From contig OZ004594.1 of NCBI GenBank assembly GCA_963924555.1, forward strand, positions 4,061,563-4,125,562: a stretch of DNA of 64,000 bases, given 5' to 3'. This DNA is from Crambe crambe (taxonomy: Eukaryota > Porifera > Demospongiae > Poecilosclerida > Crambeidae). The first letter of the stretch is position 1. Each line of letters opens with the position of its first letter. The position numbers and the translations under genes are program-made. Shown here piece after piece: positions 1 to 13,395 of the stretch. Under the pieces are notes generated by a model. The model made no database searches. It had not been told where the DNA came from and worked only from the letters and a program-made list of their open reading frames with translations.

Positions 1-3000
1 TGTATCTTCTCCCATTACTTCATCTGCTTAAATGCACACGTATACCTCCCCTTGTTAAACCTCTCAAGCTAGCGGAGATAAAGTGGGAATGGGATGAAAA
101 CTTTCTTTCTTTGTGGACAGTAAAAGAAAGATTGAAGCGACTGAATCCTGGAGTTTTCAGGTATAAATATGCAGTACTTAATGACCACCAAAAGTGTACA
201 TTCCTGTTCTGGAGGTAAAATGCAAACAAACTTTGCAGCTGAAGGACTATCTTCATAACCGTAAGAAGAGGATAAATCATAGGTCCTCCAGAACAGGCAG
301 GCACTATTTTTGAATTTGATTGTTGCAGATGTGGTAATAATAAGTGGTTTATGTAATGCTTTGTATGCTAATCTGTAATAGCTGTATTATTATTAGCTGC
401 ATAGCCATACAATTTCAATGAGCTATGAGTATTACTTATGCTTTATGGTATTAGTATGACTGAAGTTTATATTCGAGATTTGGAACCACTAACTAAACTG
501 GACCCTTTGTTATTACCACAATTGGTTTTCATCTGTCCAAGTCATGAGCTTCCAACCTTCTTCAATCATATTCCAACTGATGTATCAGCTGCCTGGTTAT
601 TTCGTGAAGTGAATATGAAAGAAAAGCACGGATACTTCAATGTTAAAGAGGTAACTGATACTGGGAGTGGATATATATAGCTAGGTTGTGGTGTCATAAT
701 TTCTTTTTGTGTAATTATAAAGCACCATGTGCAGTTGGTTTGCATCGTTATGTCTGTCCATCAGTACTCTATCAGCTGGGTTGTAAACTCAAGTGAACAA
801 TTCAGCAGCAAATACATCATGCTTTCTTGATTTTTACTTATGGATTTTCAAATGAATGCTTCATTTAAGAGTTTTTGTACTTCTTGCTCACCGTATAGTG
901 TGCTACAACAGTTAAGAGAGTTTAACTATAAACTGGCTAGCTATATAGAACATAGTTCGAGGTGGGCTACGGTATGTGTGCAGTACACGTATAGTTATGT
1001 AGGATGGTTATCAATTGCATGCACCCCAAGGCTTGAGACTTATACCTTTACAGGTGCTCTGAACAGTACTGTCAATCAAGTTTGCCTATTGCAATTTCAA
1101 TTGGAGCATGCACATTATGCATGTGCAGGTACATACGCCTGAGGCATTTTGGAGTGTAGACCTACATCTATAGCTAATACACAACAATTTCAATGAGTCG
1201 TGACCTGCTCGCTCGCTGAATAATACCTGGGCTTTAAGTAGTTAGTGTATCCTGGAGAGAACCCTACATACTAGGCAAGCTAGCTCAGTTTCTAACAATT
1301 TTTCTTCTGATAACAGATAACAAAATACTCTGAGTTGGTCCAAAATTTGAACCAGGTTATAATGCAACAGTCCGTTGTTGAGCACAGGTAAGCTATTAAT
1401 ATACACTCATATTGCTCGAAAAAATTGAGCTATAATTATGACTTATAATTCAGTAGAATTGAGGCAACTTATAATATCATATGGATGCTGATTTTTAATC
1501 TTAAATTCGTATCAAAGCTCCATGATAAGACACCTGTGTATGTCAAGGCTCTGCATTCAGTTTTGGAGTTATTGTTCTCAGCATTTGCAGCAAAGGAAAA
1601 TATGTCACCAAAAGATGACTCAAAACTAGTGAAGCTAATGAATGAAGTACAAAAGGTTTTGAGAGATGAATGGATTATAAGACACTATACTCCAACATTT
1701 GGACAGCCAAACCTTAGAGAGAAGAAATTTTCGTATGCCAAAGAAGACTTGAAGGTATTTTCCACTGCAATGAAGTAATTAGGATTATAATATTTAGTGG
1801 AACTTTTAGGCTATTGATGAACTTGCCAGGATTTGCTGTCCAGAAAAAATACAATCAAAATGGCATGAGATCATTGGGAAAATATTGAAGGACCGAGTAG
1901 CTAGAGTGGTAAGTATATTAGCTGTAGCTAGTGAATATTACAAGTATGTATATGTCTATTTAGAATGATGACTTGAAAGTGGAACTTATAGTCATTCTTG
2001 AGTCCTCTGTAAATCCTCATCCCATCATATCTGAAGTGTTCATTGAGGTGATTCTGCAAACTTTTGAAAGAAAGGTACTGGTTTATTGTTTGTCAAATTT
2101 GAGAGTAAGAACTTGAGAAAAAATTATATACATGTATCTAACACAAATTATGGTGATGGCTAATAGGTATTATCACAATTTTACTAGGATCGTGGACAAG
2201 AAAACAGGCTGGAAAAATTATTCAAGGAAACACAAAAGCATAAAGCAATGATTGGAAAGATAGTGAATAAAATGATTTCAAGAGTCTATCGAAATGATAA
2301 AACATCTGTGTCCATCGATGACCTCCTTGAGTGGGACATGTGGCCCATTTGTATCTTCATCTATAGTATGTGACAAAAATAAAGGTGATAGTTGTTTTAT
2401 AAATAGAATGTTGTTATGAATAGGAAGTGAACCAATGAATATGAAGGGAGAAGAGTCATGCCTTCCTGATAACTGTAGAACTTTGTGTTCCTCTGCTGTT
2501 GAAACACTCACTGACATGATGACGAGAATCTTCAGTGGAGCTATTACTGTTGAAGAAATCAAAGGAATTAAGAGGGAACAGCAGATTAAAAAGCTCTGTA
2601 GTGCAGTGATGTCTGAAAAAGAGATCTTCCAGCCAGACAAAGCACAAGTGAAACTGGAGCTGCGAAGAAAGGAATATGAAGATTTTCGTATGCATAGAAA
2701 TGTACTTGCAACATTTTGTCTTGAATTGGAATCTGTTAATATTGAAGGTGAGAGGTCAAAAATAGGTAACATGTATACTTAGTATACCCACAGGCCCACA
2801 GGTCTGAGTAAGAGAGAAACCATGTCTGTTATGAAGCTACCATGCATGAAATAGTGATGGCTTCCTATACTGATCTTGTGTGCAATTAATTTTTTATTTA
2901 TCAAGGATTGTCCACACTGATAAATGAAATCAAGGATCCGAATCATAACCAGAGGCCATTAAATTCCCTCTGCTTTATCAAATCGGAAGAACCACACAAT

Positions 3001-6000
3001 TTTGAATTTCTCTGCTTCGAAGCAGCCATCCCACTTGAACCAATAATATACAAATATCGTTCCATCACTGTTGAGTATCACAATGTTTTCTTTTCAAAAC
3101 TTTGGAGTATGAGACTGAGGGAAGTTATGGTTCAAAAGAAGTCTTTATCAATTTCTGATCTTGTGAATGAGATATGGAATCCAGTGTTCCAAGAGTGTTG
3201 CACTCTTGTTGATAGCATTGAGCAAAAATGCATAAAACTTAAGGACATTGACAAGTACTTTTATGGACTTTCAGAACAAGATTGTTACAAAGAGCTGAAG
3301 AATCTCTTTTGTGCTCTTGAAAAAATCCATAACAGAAATCCTTCACCTGAAAAATGCAAGTGGATACGAAGGGCAGTGACACATATAGAGCAATATCGGT
3401 CTTTATGTCAACTGGCAGAGGCTGCGAACATCATCCTGGAATTGAAGGAAAAGCTAAATCTCAGTGGAAATTTTGGAGCTATTGAAGTTGTTTCAAATAA
3501 AGTGTCCACTGCAATGAAAGAAGAAACGCTGGAATCTATTAGTGTAGAATTGATCGAAACTAAATCATTTCTGGAGCAAGTTAAAAATTCCAAGAAGAAG
3601 TTAAATTGCCTGCAGAAGTTTGCTGAATGCTCAACTCTAGTCGAGTGGATACGAGAAGGTATAATACATATCATAAGACTATACTGTACAGTGTAGTTAT
3701 GTATACTTAGCATGCATATGGTATTGACTTGGTTATATGTAGCTACAGTATGAAAGTACCATTTGACATCATGAACATAGCAACACACACCAGTTTTTTT
3801 ATGATAATAATAATTCCACTTTAATTGCTTTAAGTCAATTCAGTCAATAACCAATATACATTTACTTGCATTGAACATTTGCAGAGGTGGATGATCTGCA
3901 TAAATTTGTTAGTGTTGCTCTTCACACATCTGCTGGAGAAGGTGACCTTTCCAGTGACAAACTCTCTAACTTGAAAACAGTTGGAAGTTGTTATGGACCA
4001 CTGATATTTTATTCACGTGAAGATGGAACTCTAGCCTCGTTTCAAGAACGATGCAAAGAAGTATGGAAAGCAATGGAAGATGTTCCAAATTTATCAAAGC
4101 TTCTGGTAAGTGGTTAAGTTATAATAGTAATTCCAGTGAAATGTGTCTATAGTGGGCCACTAAAAGGTGAGGTCAAAACCAATGGTACAAACACACTATA
4201 GGGACATATTACCTAGTGGTCTTTAAATAGAGGTGGTTTCTTGATACATTTTTCACTAACTACATTAACAGGTTGATTGTACTAAAGAACTTGAGTGGTA
4301 CAAAGCTGTTAAAGGAACCCAAGCTTCAGTGGAATTGACTACATATGGTCAAATGAATAATATTTTCAACTATGGCTGCTATACCATTGGATCAGACCGT
4401 ACCAAAATATGCCAGAACTATCATGAAGTTATCCATTTATCACTTGAAGAGAAGGATAAACCTCTTACCAAGAAGAGTTACAAGCTAGATGAACTTCGTG
4501 ACCTCGAGAGCAAGTTAGTCCTCATCACTGGAAGCAAAGCTGAAAACAGAGAACAAGTCAACATCTTTTTGGATGTAAGTAATAAAGACATTAATAGAGT
4601 GTGTTTATATAGGTAATACAGAGGTTGATAACCAATCATGTATGACCTCAATAATCTACCAACATACGTATGTATATCAACCTCTTAAATTAATGATCAT
4701 CATTTTTTTGTATGTGATCAAAATTAATGCAGAAATCTTATTGGTCCAAAATTTTAACCGTATGGTACAATTATTAAGTATAGGGTGGAGGATGAGAATT
4801 ATATAAATAATTAATGTACTCCACTGAGTAATGTTTGCAGGAATAATGTGTCACTCCTTGTATTAAATTGCATGTTTATTGCATAGACCTTTCACAGTAT
4901 TTGCCGCATAGCAGAAGTGCTCATAACCTTACAACAAGAAGGCAATGTGGACTACATGAAATGGAATCTGGAAGTGCCATGTTCAACTGACAGAAAGGTC
5001 ATTAGTGAACTGCAAGATAAAGCCAAAAGTATGGAGCTTGAACTGGAGAGATGGAGAGATGAAGTGAAGGAAAACCGATGCCGATTCTATGAGCTGAACT
5101 ATTACACCACTCTGCAACTGCTGACTCTCAGGAGAGAGTTGGGAAAGTTGAAGGAATGCAAAGAAGAGCCTACAATATCTGCCGATGTGCTAGCACTGCT
5201 TCAGAGCATCTCGACAGAGATCACTTCCACTGAAGTTGTAGATGCACTGAAAAGAGGTATGGCATCCATTCCAAAACCTTTTGAACAGATACCTGAAACA
5301 CATGAAGTTTTAAATTCGTCCACTACAAGGGAAGATGAAGCTATGAAAATCCAAACATCAGGTGAGGCATTAGATTATATTGTGGAACCTGATAAAGGAC
5401 ACTCTGAAAGTGGACAAACCTCTCAATAAAGGACAATCCCATTATATATTTACACTCTATAAAAAAATACTTCCAAAAGAGGACAACCTCTCTATAAAGG
5501 ACAAAAGGCTGGGTCCCATTATCTGGAGGTTTCAAAGTATGATAATATATGCTTACCAGAGCTATATGGTTAAAAAAAATTTCAGACTCTGGCTCTCGTG
5601 CTGATGAAATCGAGGAGGACTCTCAAGAGCTTATCGATGAAAATCACTCAGTAGTCACTGATCTGGTGTCAGCAGGTTATAGTTTGGAAGAGAGTATTCA
5701 TGCAGTGGAGAAGTATGGGACACTAGATGAGTCTCTTGAATACCTGGAGACCATAGAGGATGAAGGAGAAGAGACACAGTTATTGCCATCCACAGCTTTT
5801 CATCAGGAAGTGCCTCAGGAAGATCCACATGGAGACAGGATCAGTTCAGACAGGTAAAATTTATTCTCTTTGCTAGCTACTTTATACTATGTTGATCTCA
5901 GTAGAAGTAGATGCATGCTAGCCATAACTATAGCAATATTTATCTCCCTCCTTGAGAAGAATCACCATCACCAATTATATACTAGCTCTATGGGTTATGA

Positions 6001-9000
6001 AATTCTGCTTGCCAAACCATTATGAAGTGTTTCTCTGAAAATATTGATCAGATTGATGATGACCTTCATATGATATGTAGGCAAATTGACCAGATTACTG
6101 AAGAGCCAGAGTTAGAAATCGAGTACTTGACTATTGAAGTACTTGGACAAGTGCTGAAATTTCTTAATGAGAGTGAAGTAGTGCAAGGTAAGCTAGGTAC
6201 ATATACATATGTTATTAACATCATTCACCTTGCAACTGTTTCAGATAAGGTGCATCCAAAGCGCTCCTTTTCTGCTAGAGTGTGGAAGACTGGCCTTCCA
6301 AATCTTGTGATAAAGAAACCTGGTAATACTAGCTTGATAACTTTGAGTAGATTGAGTATTAACCAAATTCTTTTCCTTCAGAGCATATTCTGAAAACTGT
6401 TCTGTCTCTGTACATGGAAGATCCTCATCTTCCTTTACCTACACCTGAAGAAGTACTTGTATGCAATCCTTCCACCACTGCTGAAGAGGTCATATTTCCC
6501 TCCATGTTGTTGTTGTTATTGTTGTTGTTTTTGTTTTTGTTTTTGTTGTTGTTGTTGTTGTTGACACCGAATGGGCCACTAACTATGATAGAGCCTTAAT
6601 TGATTCCCTCCCTTTTAGGTTGAGCTTTTCTGGAGGAGAGCCATCAATGATCCAGAGTACAGACGCATATTTTGCTTAGTACATGCAGAGAAGCTCTCTT
6701 ACCAAGTCAGTGATTTAGCTTTGCAGTCTTTATCTGAACACTCTCAAGGAAGGCGTGGTAAGAATTTTTCTCCTCCTACATACATGCAGAGTCAACTTGA
6801 TTATATATATTTTCGTAGATTATCGGCTGGTAATAATCTGCAGTAATGAGGAGGAAGAGAAATCCCACTTCATCTCCAAACTCCATCTCTTTAAGCGAAC
6901 TCATCTCTTGCACAGTGGCATGTCCAGGACTTGTAAGGAATACCTTACTGCACACTTTACCAAGCAAGTCCAAGTGGATGGATCCCAAGCCAGTGAATGT
7001 GATGATGACACCTCAGCATCTTCTGTAGATCATCAAAAGTATGTATGAATGTTGAATTCAATTAGTGTGTTTGTATGGCAAACACATGAATTTTCTCCTG
7101 TTTTAGCTATGTGTCATAATTAATGTTATTGTTAAAATCATCTATCATAGATCCTGTGTTTGTATTGTGAAGTCAACTCGTTCAGGGATGGGCAAGTCCC
7201 TGTATGTCCAGCGCCTAGCAGAAAAACTCCAGCAGAAGCAGGAAGATTTGGATGAGGATTTGGACGAGTCTGCAAGTGTCCATGTGACTATCCCCCTCCA
7301 TGGCCCCGTGGTCACTCCTGACACTATCCTAGAGCTGTTCAAACATCACATGAGGAATCCAACCTGCTGTATCTATCACATTGACATTGCTCCAAATGTA
7401 AGTGTTGATGGCTGGGACAAGTGTAACTGCATACTTGAAAGTTCAAATAGCCATACAGTATATGGAGAAATGCTTATAAATGTACATGTACCAACTCAAA
7501 AAGCCTGTATCATGATTCTACCATTGACCACATAAACTCTCAATGTGGATGTAATTATAATGCTGTTGGGACCAGCATAAAGTGCAAGTGCAAGTGTTCT
7601 TATTAGAGAAGCATCCTCATTTCAGGTAGCTATAAGAAATTGTTTATTTTGTTGTTGTTGTTGTTGTTGTTGTTGTTATTGTTGTTGTTATCATTGTGTT
7701 GTTGTTGTTTGTGGAGGATTTAAGATGTTAAACTTATTTTTCTACAGATTCTTTGGAAAGTGGACACCATTCTATTCAGCTTACTGATCCTACGTGGTTT
7801 GAGTGACAGTCATGGAAGAGTCTGGCGCTGTCATCCCAACCAACTCTACACCATTGAAGTCACTCTACCAAACAGAGAAGGTCTTTCTGATAAAGAGATC
7901 ATTCCAGAGAGCAGAACTTTATCGCTGCTCGAATTGCTGCCTTCAGTCTTGTGCTTAAATCCCCTAGATGTGATAAAGCATTCACAAGCCAGAGTCAAAG
8001 GTATCTTGATTCTATTTCTAAATTCCATAGAGACTCATGAAATCACTCTGTCGTAGATGATTCTGTGGTATTAATGGATGAAGAGGAGTTTCAAAGTGAC
8101 ACTTATCAAAGAGTCTGCCAGTATCTCCAATTGTATAAAGCAGGAGGCAATCTGGACAGTTTCAGTTTTGATGATGAAGAAATGCACACTTCGAAATCTG
8201 TTTTTTCTACTCAGGATTGTATCCGGATCATTATAGAGTAAATTATAAGAAAGTACACTTGAACCCCTAAATGTGGAATCCCTGAAATGTATATTCAGCT
8301 TTTCGGGTTGCTCTGCAATATGAATGTGCTTATTTCACCCCCTGAATTAATTAAGGACACCCCCTTAATCAGGACACCCCCTTAATCATGTCAGGATACT
8401 GCATTACTGGTCTCAAAAGTTTCCACATTTAGAAGTTCCACTCTATTTGTATTAATTAGTTCGCCCCTGAAATGAGGACACCCCTCCTCTAATTAGGACA
8501 TTTTCTTCTGGTCCCCAAGGTGTCCATGTTTCTCTATTCTAAATTCATGTTCTCTTTCTGCAGTTATTGTGGAGTGAGAGATCCTTCGTGGTCAGAAATT
8601 CGTAATTTCGTAAATTTCTTGAATCTCCAGTTGGAGTCTTGTGAAAAATCAGACTTCACAAATCCATACTTGACTCAGGACATCATGTCAGGCTTCAAAG
8701 GATTCGTAGTGAAGTTCATGATATACATGTCACGGGTGGGTTTTTATGATTGAATTCAGCATTGGAAGTCATGTAACATGCAGAGAGATTGTAATTACAA
8801 AAATTTAATTAATGCAGATCATGTAAAATGCAAAATGAAAGGTTTATATGAAATGCTTTATGTGTAGGATTTTTCGACTTCTTCTCTCTGTGGGGAGATC
8901 AGTTTAGAGAATCAGACAAATGAAGTGATGGATGGAGATGAAATTGATGTCTACCAAATCAGTGAAAGGAAACTCTGGGAGCAAAAGTAAGATGTAGTAA

Positions 9001-12000
9001 ACTGGTTATTCACCAAGGTTAGGTCTCACCTGGTATGTTGATAATTGTCTTATGTTGGGAGGGGAGATAACTATATGCTGGAAAATGTTTGCCCTGACTA
9101 CACCCACTTTTCCCGTATAGAATAGGTGAAGATGAATCCCTAACTTATTGACTAACTTATTGGTCAATGCCCTGAAGAACAGGTTGATATCTAATCTATC
9201 AGCAATCCTATATTTAGATCCCGTTGCTATGTGGTTGCTATGTGCATTAAATCAGCAAGTGTGCACTAATTCTGTAGGAGTGCACTAATTTTGTAGGAGT
9301 GCACTAATTTTTTTGTATCCCCAGGCTATGCTGAATGCTGCAAGACAGCTTGAAGAAGTTGTTGAAATTCTGCCTTTTATGCTGGCTACTATACTCTCTG
9401 AAAAGCTTGTTGGGTTTGAAACGTTATGTCATTATAAACGTGCAACGTGGTTAATGAATAACATTAAAATTCCACGTTTCAAACCCAACAAGCTTTTCTG
9501 AGAGTAGCTAGTATAAAAGAAGGAACATTCTAGCTGGTCTACAGCAAGCTGGTGTTTCACACGCCGCCTTCTTTGATCTTTGGACTGGGCAGGCACAAAA
9601 TACTTGTATCCTTCGTGCTCAGGGAGTATCCCCGACTTATAGATAGCTATAACAGGAGCATCAGCAGGTACGTGGACTATTCTTGCCGCCATTTCACAAC
9701 TCGAGAAAGAAGTGGAGACACAACAATTAGCTAGCTATAGCAAACCAAACAGTACTGATGTTTGTAACTATGGACTACAGTAGCTACGCGCATGCGCAAT
9801 GGGATCTAAAATAGATAAAGCATGCGCACTCGGTTTCTGGTTGATTTAGTGCACCATCCCTCGGGCCTGCGGCCCTCGGGCTACGGTGCACTAAATCAAC
9901 CAGAAACCTCGCGCACATGCTTTATCTATTACATAGTCCAATTATAGATTTATGTTTTTCCTTCAAATGATTATTATCATTCTCTCTCTTTCAGTGCTCA
10001 TCCGTATCTATTCTTCAACCAAGATGGACAGAGTATGACTTTTGTTGGATTTTCAGTAACAAAACGTGGAGATCTGATTGATCCTGCCAATAATGACATC
10101 CTACAACATGCTATCATGACCCGTGACCTCTACATTGGACTAGAAACTCAAAGAGTCAGATTCAATGATGACTATCGTCGATGGAGTAAATCAGAGATAA
10201 TCAAAAAGCTATCCACTGTGATGGGTGTGGACTATCCTTATGACCCAGATGAATCTTACGTGCTCACTGTTGATAACCTCATCAAAATGCTAGCCATACA
10301 TATGAGATTCAGGTGGGTGGGCATTATTTGCTAGTTAGTTCGTTAGTTTTAAAAATTTTGCTGGTTGATATTTTATGCTTTTCAATACAGGAGGATTCTA
10401 TTACTACTAAACTGCTACATATACTTGATATGTGTTTGAAATTGTCTTGTGCACTGTATAATGTAGGTGTGGTATTCCTGTGGTGATTATGGGAGAAACA
10501 GGATGTGGCAAGACTCGACTCATTCGCTACATGTGTGATCTCGCCAGGCAAGGGAAAGACAGAAAGAACATGTTGATCTTGAAGGTGTGTATTTTCAGTT
10601 ATCTTTTCGTCACTAAAGAGTTATCTATTCTGAAGTTAGCTGCATCCAACTGCAGCATTTCAGTATGCAAATGGCATCTCGAAGTCTAATTAGAATTTCC
10701 CCCTGAGAAATACGAGTGGGTATCCAAAATTAATAGGGCAGCTTGGTATAGTGTTGATCAAAATACTCTTATCTTTATCATTTTGATTGATAGCATGTAT
10801 ATCAATAACAAACCTAATAAATAATTTTCCTTAGGTTCATGGAGGGACCACTGAAGATGATATAGTTAGGTTCATTGAAGCTGCTGAAAGAGAGTCCGAG
10901 AAGAACTCGGACATGTACACTGTTGCTTTCTTTGATGAAGCTAACACCACTGATGCCATTGGTCTGATCAAGGAGGTCATGTGTGATCACAGGATAAAAG
11001 GGAGACCCATCTCTCCCGACATCAAATTCATAGCAGCCTGTAACCCTTATAGGAAGTGAGTACACACAATAATAATATTATACAGTGGAATTCTCAAATG
11101 AAGGACACATTCCTCTCAGAGAAAATCATCAGCAGTCATCTTTCATGCAATATCGAATGATATTTGTATCTTTTTTTTATGCATTTACAACTTGTTCTCA
11201 TGTGCAGGCATACTGATGATATGATTAAAAGGCTGGAGAATGCAGGTCTTGGTTTCTTTGTCAAAGCAACTCAATCGCAGGAAAAACTTGGTATGGTAGA
11301 ATCAATCTCTGTTCAATTTTCTATCTTTTGATTTTTTTGAATAATTATGATAATGCAGGAACAATTCCCCTTCGGCAGCTTGTGTACCGTGTGTTGGATC
11401 TTCCTGCCAGCATGAGACCTCTCGTCTATGACTTTGGCCAACTCAATACAAGCACTGAGAGTGATTATATCAGACGGATAGTCCATGATCATGTCAGTTT
11501 AGTAATAACTAATTCAAGTATTGGTAGAAACTAATTATTAGCTGGATCTTTATTAGTACATAATCGGCATTGTTAAAGAATGATTTTGTTAAATTTAGAT
11601 CAATAAACATCAGAAGTTATCAGGATCTCTTAGTAGAATAGCTGGTCCTATTACCAATGTTTTGGCCTGTTCTCAGACCTACATGAGACAAAGAAAGGTT
11701 AGAAGTAAATGAACATAGCTGATCTTTGAGTTTAAGATCATCTTTCACAGGATGAATGCAGTTTTGTAAGTCTTAGAGATGTGGAAAGAACCATGATTGT
11801 GTTTGAGTACATGTATGATAACATGGATGTATTTGGTCACCACATGGACCAATGGGCTACAGGAAAACGCCGTCACATTGGAAATGAAGATGACAGCATG
11901 GTGAGAACAATAAAATGCTTAACTCTATTGACAGTTGATGCTCATGAGTTACTAATCTGTAGAGGAAAAAGAATAGTCTTAACCCCTAGCCTTGTACGCA

Positions 12001-13364
12001 GGCCCTAGCCCTAGCCCTAGCCCTAGCCCTAGCCCTAGCCTTAGCCTCATTACCACATTATGTGCCCAAATAATTATATAATAGAACACCAGTAGTTGTG
12101 ATGAATAACTTTCTCTGTAGGAGGATTTCGATTACCAGTCCCCTGGTCCCATCACTCGAGCTCTTGTGCTTGCTCTGAGTGTATGCTACCATGCAAGACT
12201 CCAAGAGAGAGAGAACTATGAAGAGGAAGTCACTGAACATTTCATTGGCCCCATCAGTCTCCCAGGAGGAGCACAGCAATTCAGGGATGAGATCAGATGG
12301 TAATTTAGATTATAGACTAGTACATGTGTGTACATAAGGAATAACAAGATGCTGAGACCTGTTTGATGAGCAAAATAATCCAGTCCTTCTCTATCCAATA
12401 TGGTGATAAGTACTTAAATTATTTGTACCAGACATTCTGTAGCAGTGTCAAAGCTAGCTATTAAGCTACCTAATGTGCAGATGTTAGGAAGCAAGCACCC
12501 TACTCAAATTAAACTAGGGGGAAAGATTTTTGAAGAGATTATAATTACTTATACAGGTGTCAGGAAGTCCTTTTGGAAAGTATGGAACTAGGTGCCAACA
12601 TAGCCAAGAACGCTGCACTTCGTGAAAATGTATTCATGATGGCCATTTGCATCGAACTCAAGATTCCCCTCTTTCTGGTGGGAAAGCCAGGAAGTTCCAA
12701 GTCCCTAGCCAAGTCGATCATCAATGAGTCTATGAAAGGAAAACACTCAAGAAACGACCTCCTCAAAGGCTTCAAAGAAGTGAGTTGAAAACTGTACAGC
12801 TTGAGCTATAACAACAAAATTTCATGTTGGGTGTGAACTGCTATTGAACCATTATAGCTAAGGGATATTAATGTAGAACATTTGTGATAACTCGATCTTA
12901 CTTAATTCTCAAAGACCAGTGTAGATGGCTGATTGTGTGGTAGTTTTATACTCCATACCAGTCAAGAGTTATTGTATCTCAGTTACTTTTAGGTGCCAAT
13001 TGAACGCACAAATACACTTATCCCTGCTCCCATCATTATACCATCATTTGTTATAATGATAAATTATGACTATGCACTTCATGTGGTCTTGGATTTATTT
13101 TTCCTTAGGTTGAAATATTCTCGTATCAGTGCAGTCAACTCTCCACCCCCGAGAGTGTGATTGAAGTCTTCAATGATGCCAAGAGATTCCAAGCCAATCA
13201 GAATATGTTGTCCCATGTGGCTGTGGTGGTGCTGGATGAAGTCGGACTAGCAGAGGACTCCCCCAACCTCCCTCTCAAGGCTCTCCACCCTCTCCTGGAA
13301 GACGGGACAGAGGGAGCTGGTTCAAAGAATTTTGAAGATGAGGTCACTAATACATGAAATGCTA

Positions 13365-13395
<31 letters not shown>

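Larger units (their letters stand above)
1..5361 (+). other. Gene A exons 1-12: N-terminal arm and linker
   Basis: Exons: 1-160 (partial), 455-650, 1317-1387, 1454-1754, 1810-1908, 1964-2074, 2188-2365, 2424-2747, 2906-3658, 3885-4105, 4272-4574, 4887-5361. The peptides are rich in helix-forming residues. The later ones align with the human linker: for example WIRRAVTHIEQYRSL with a following ETLESISVELIETK in the 753 bp exon, and LEWYKAVKGTQASVE at 4272. Exon 455-650 (RDLEPLTKLDPLLL...ICP) matches gene B exon 63392-63578 (EDLKTLMELDPLFI...ICP) in position and phase, which ties the two genes together as paralogues. No enzyme motif is expected in this segment; in the known structure it is a dynein-like stalk and linker supporting the AAA ring. 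The first 2 bases of the window are an incomplete codon. Confidence 0.9.

Noticed and set aside
840-1142. 100-codon open frame on the + strand in a gene A intron
   Set aside because: Overlaps a dispersed repeat, has no family similarity and no phase-compatible splice sites; exons on both sides join without it.
2278-2772. 164-codon - strand frame and other antisense frames over gene A exons
   Set aside because: They overlap well-supported + strand exons and have no domain similarity; they are shadow frames.
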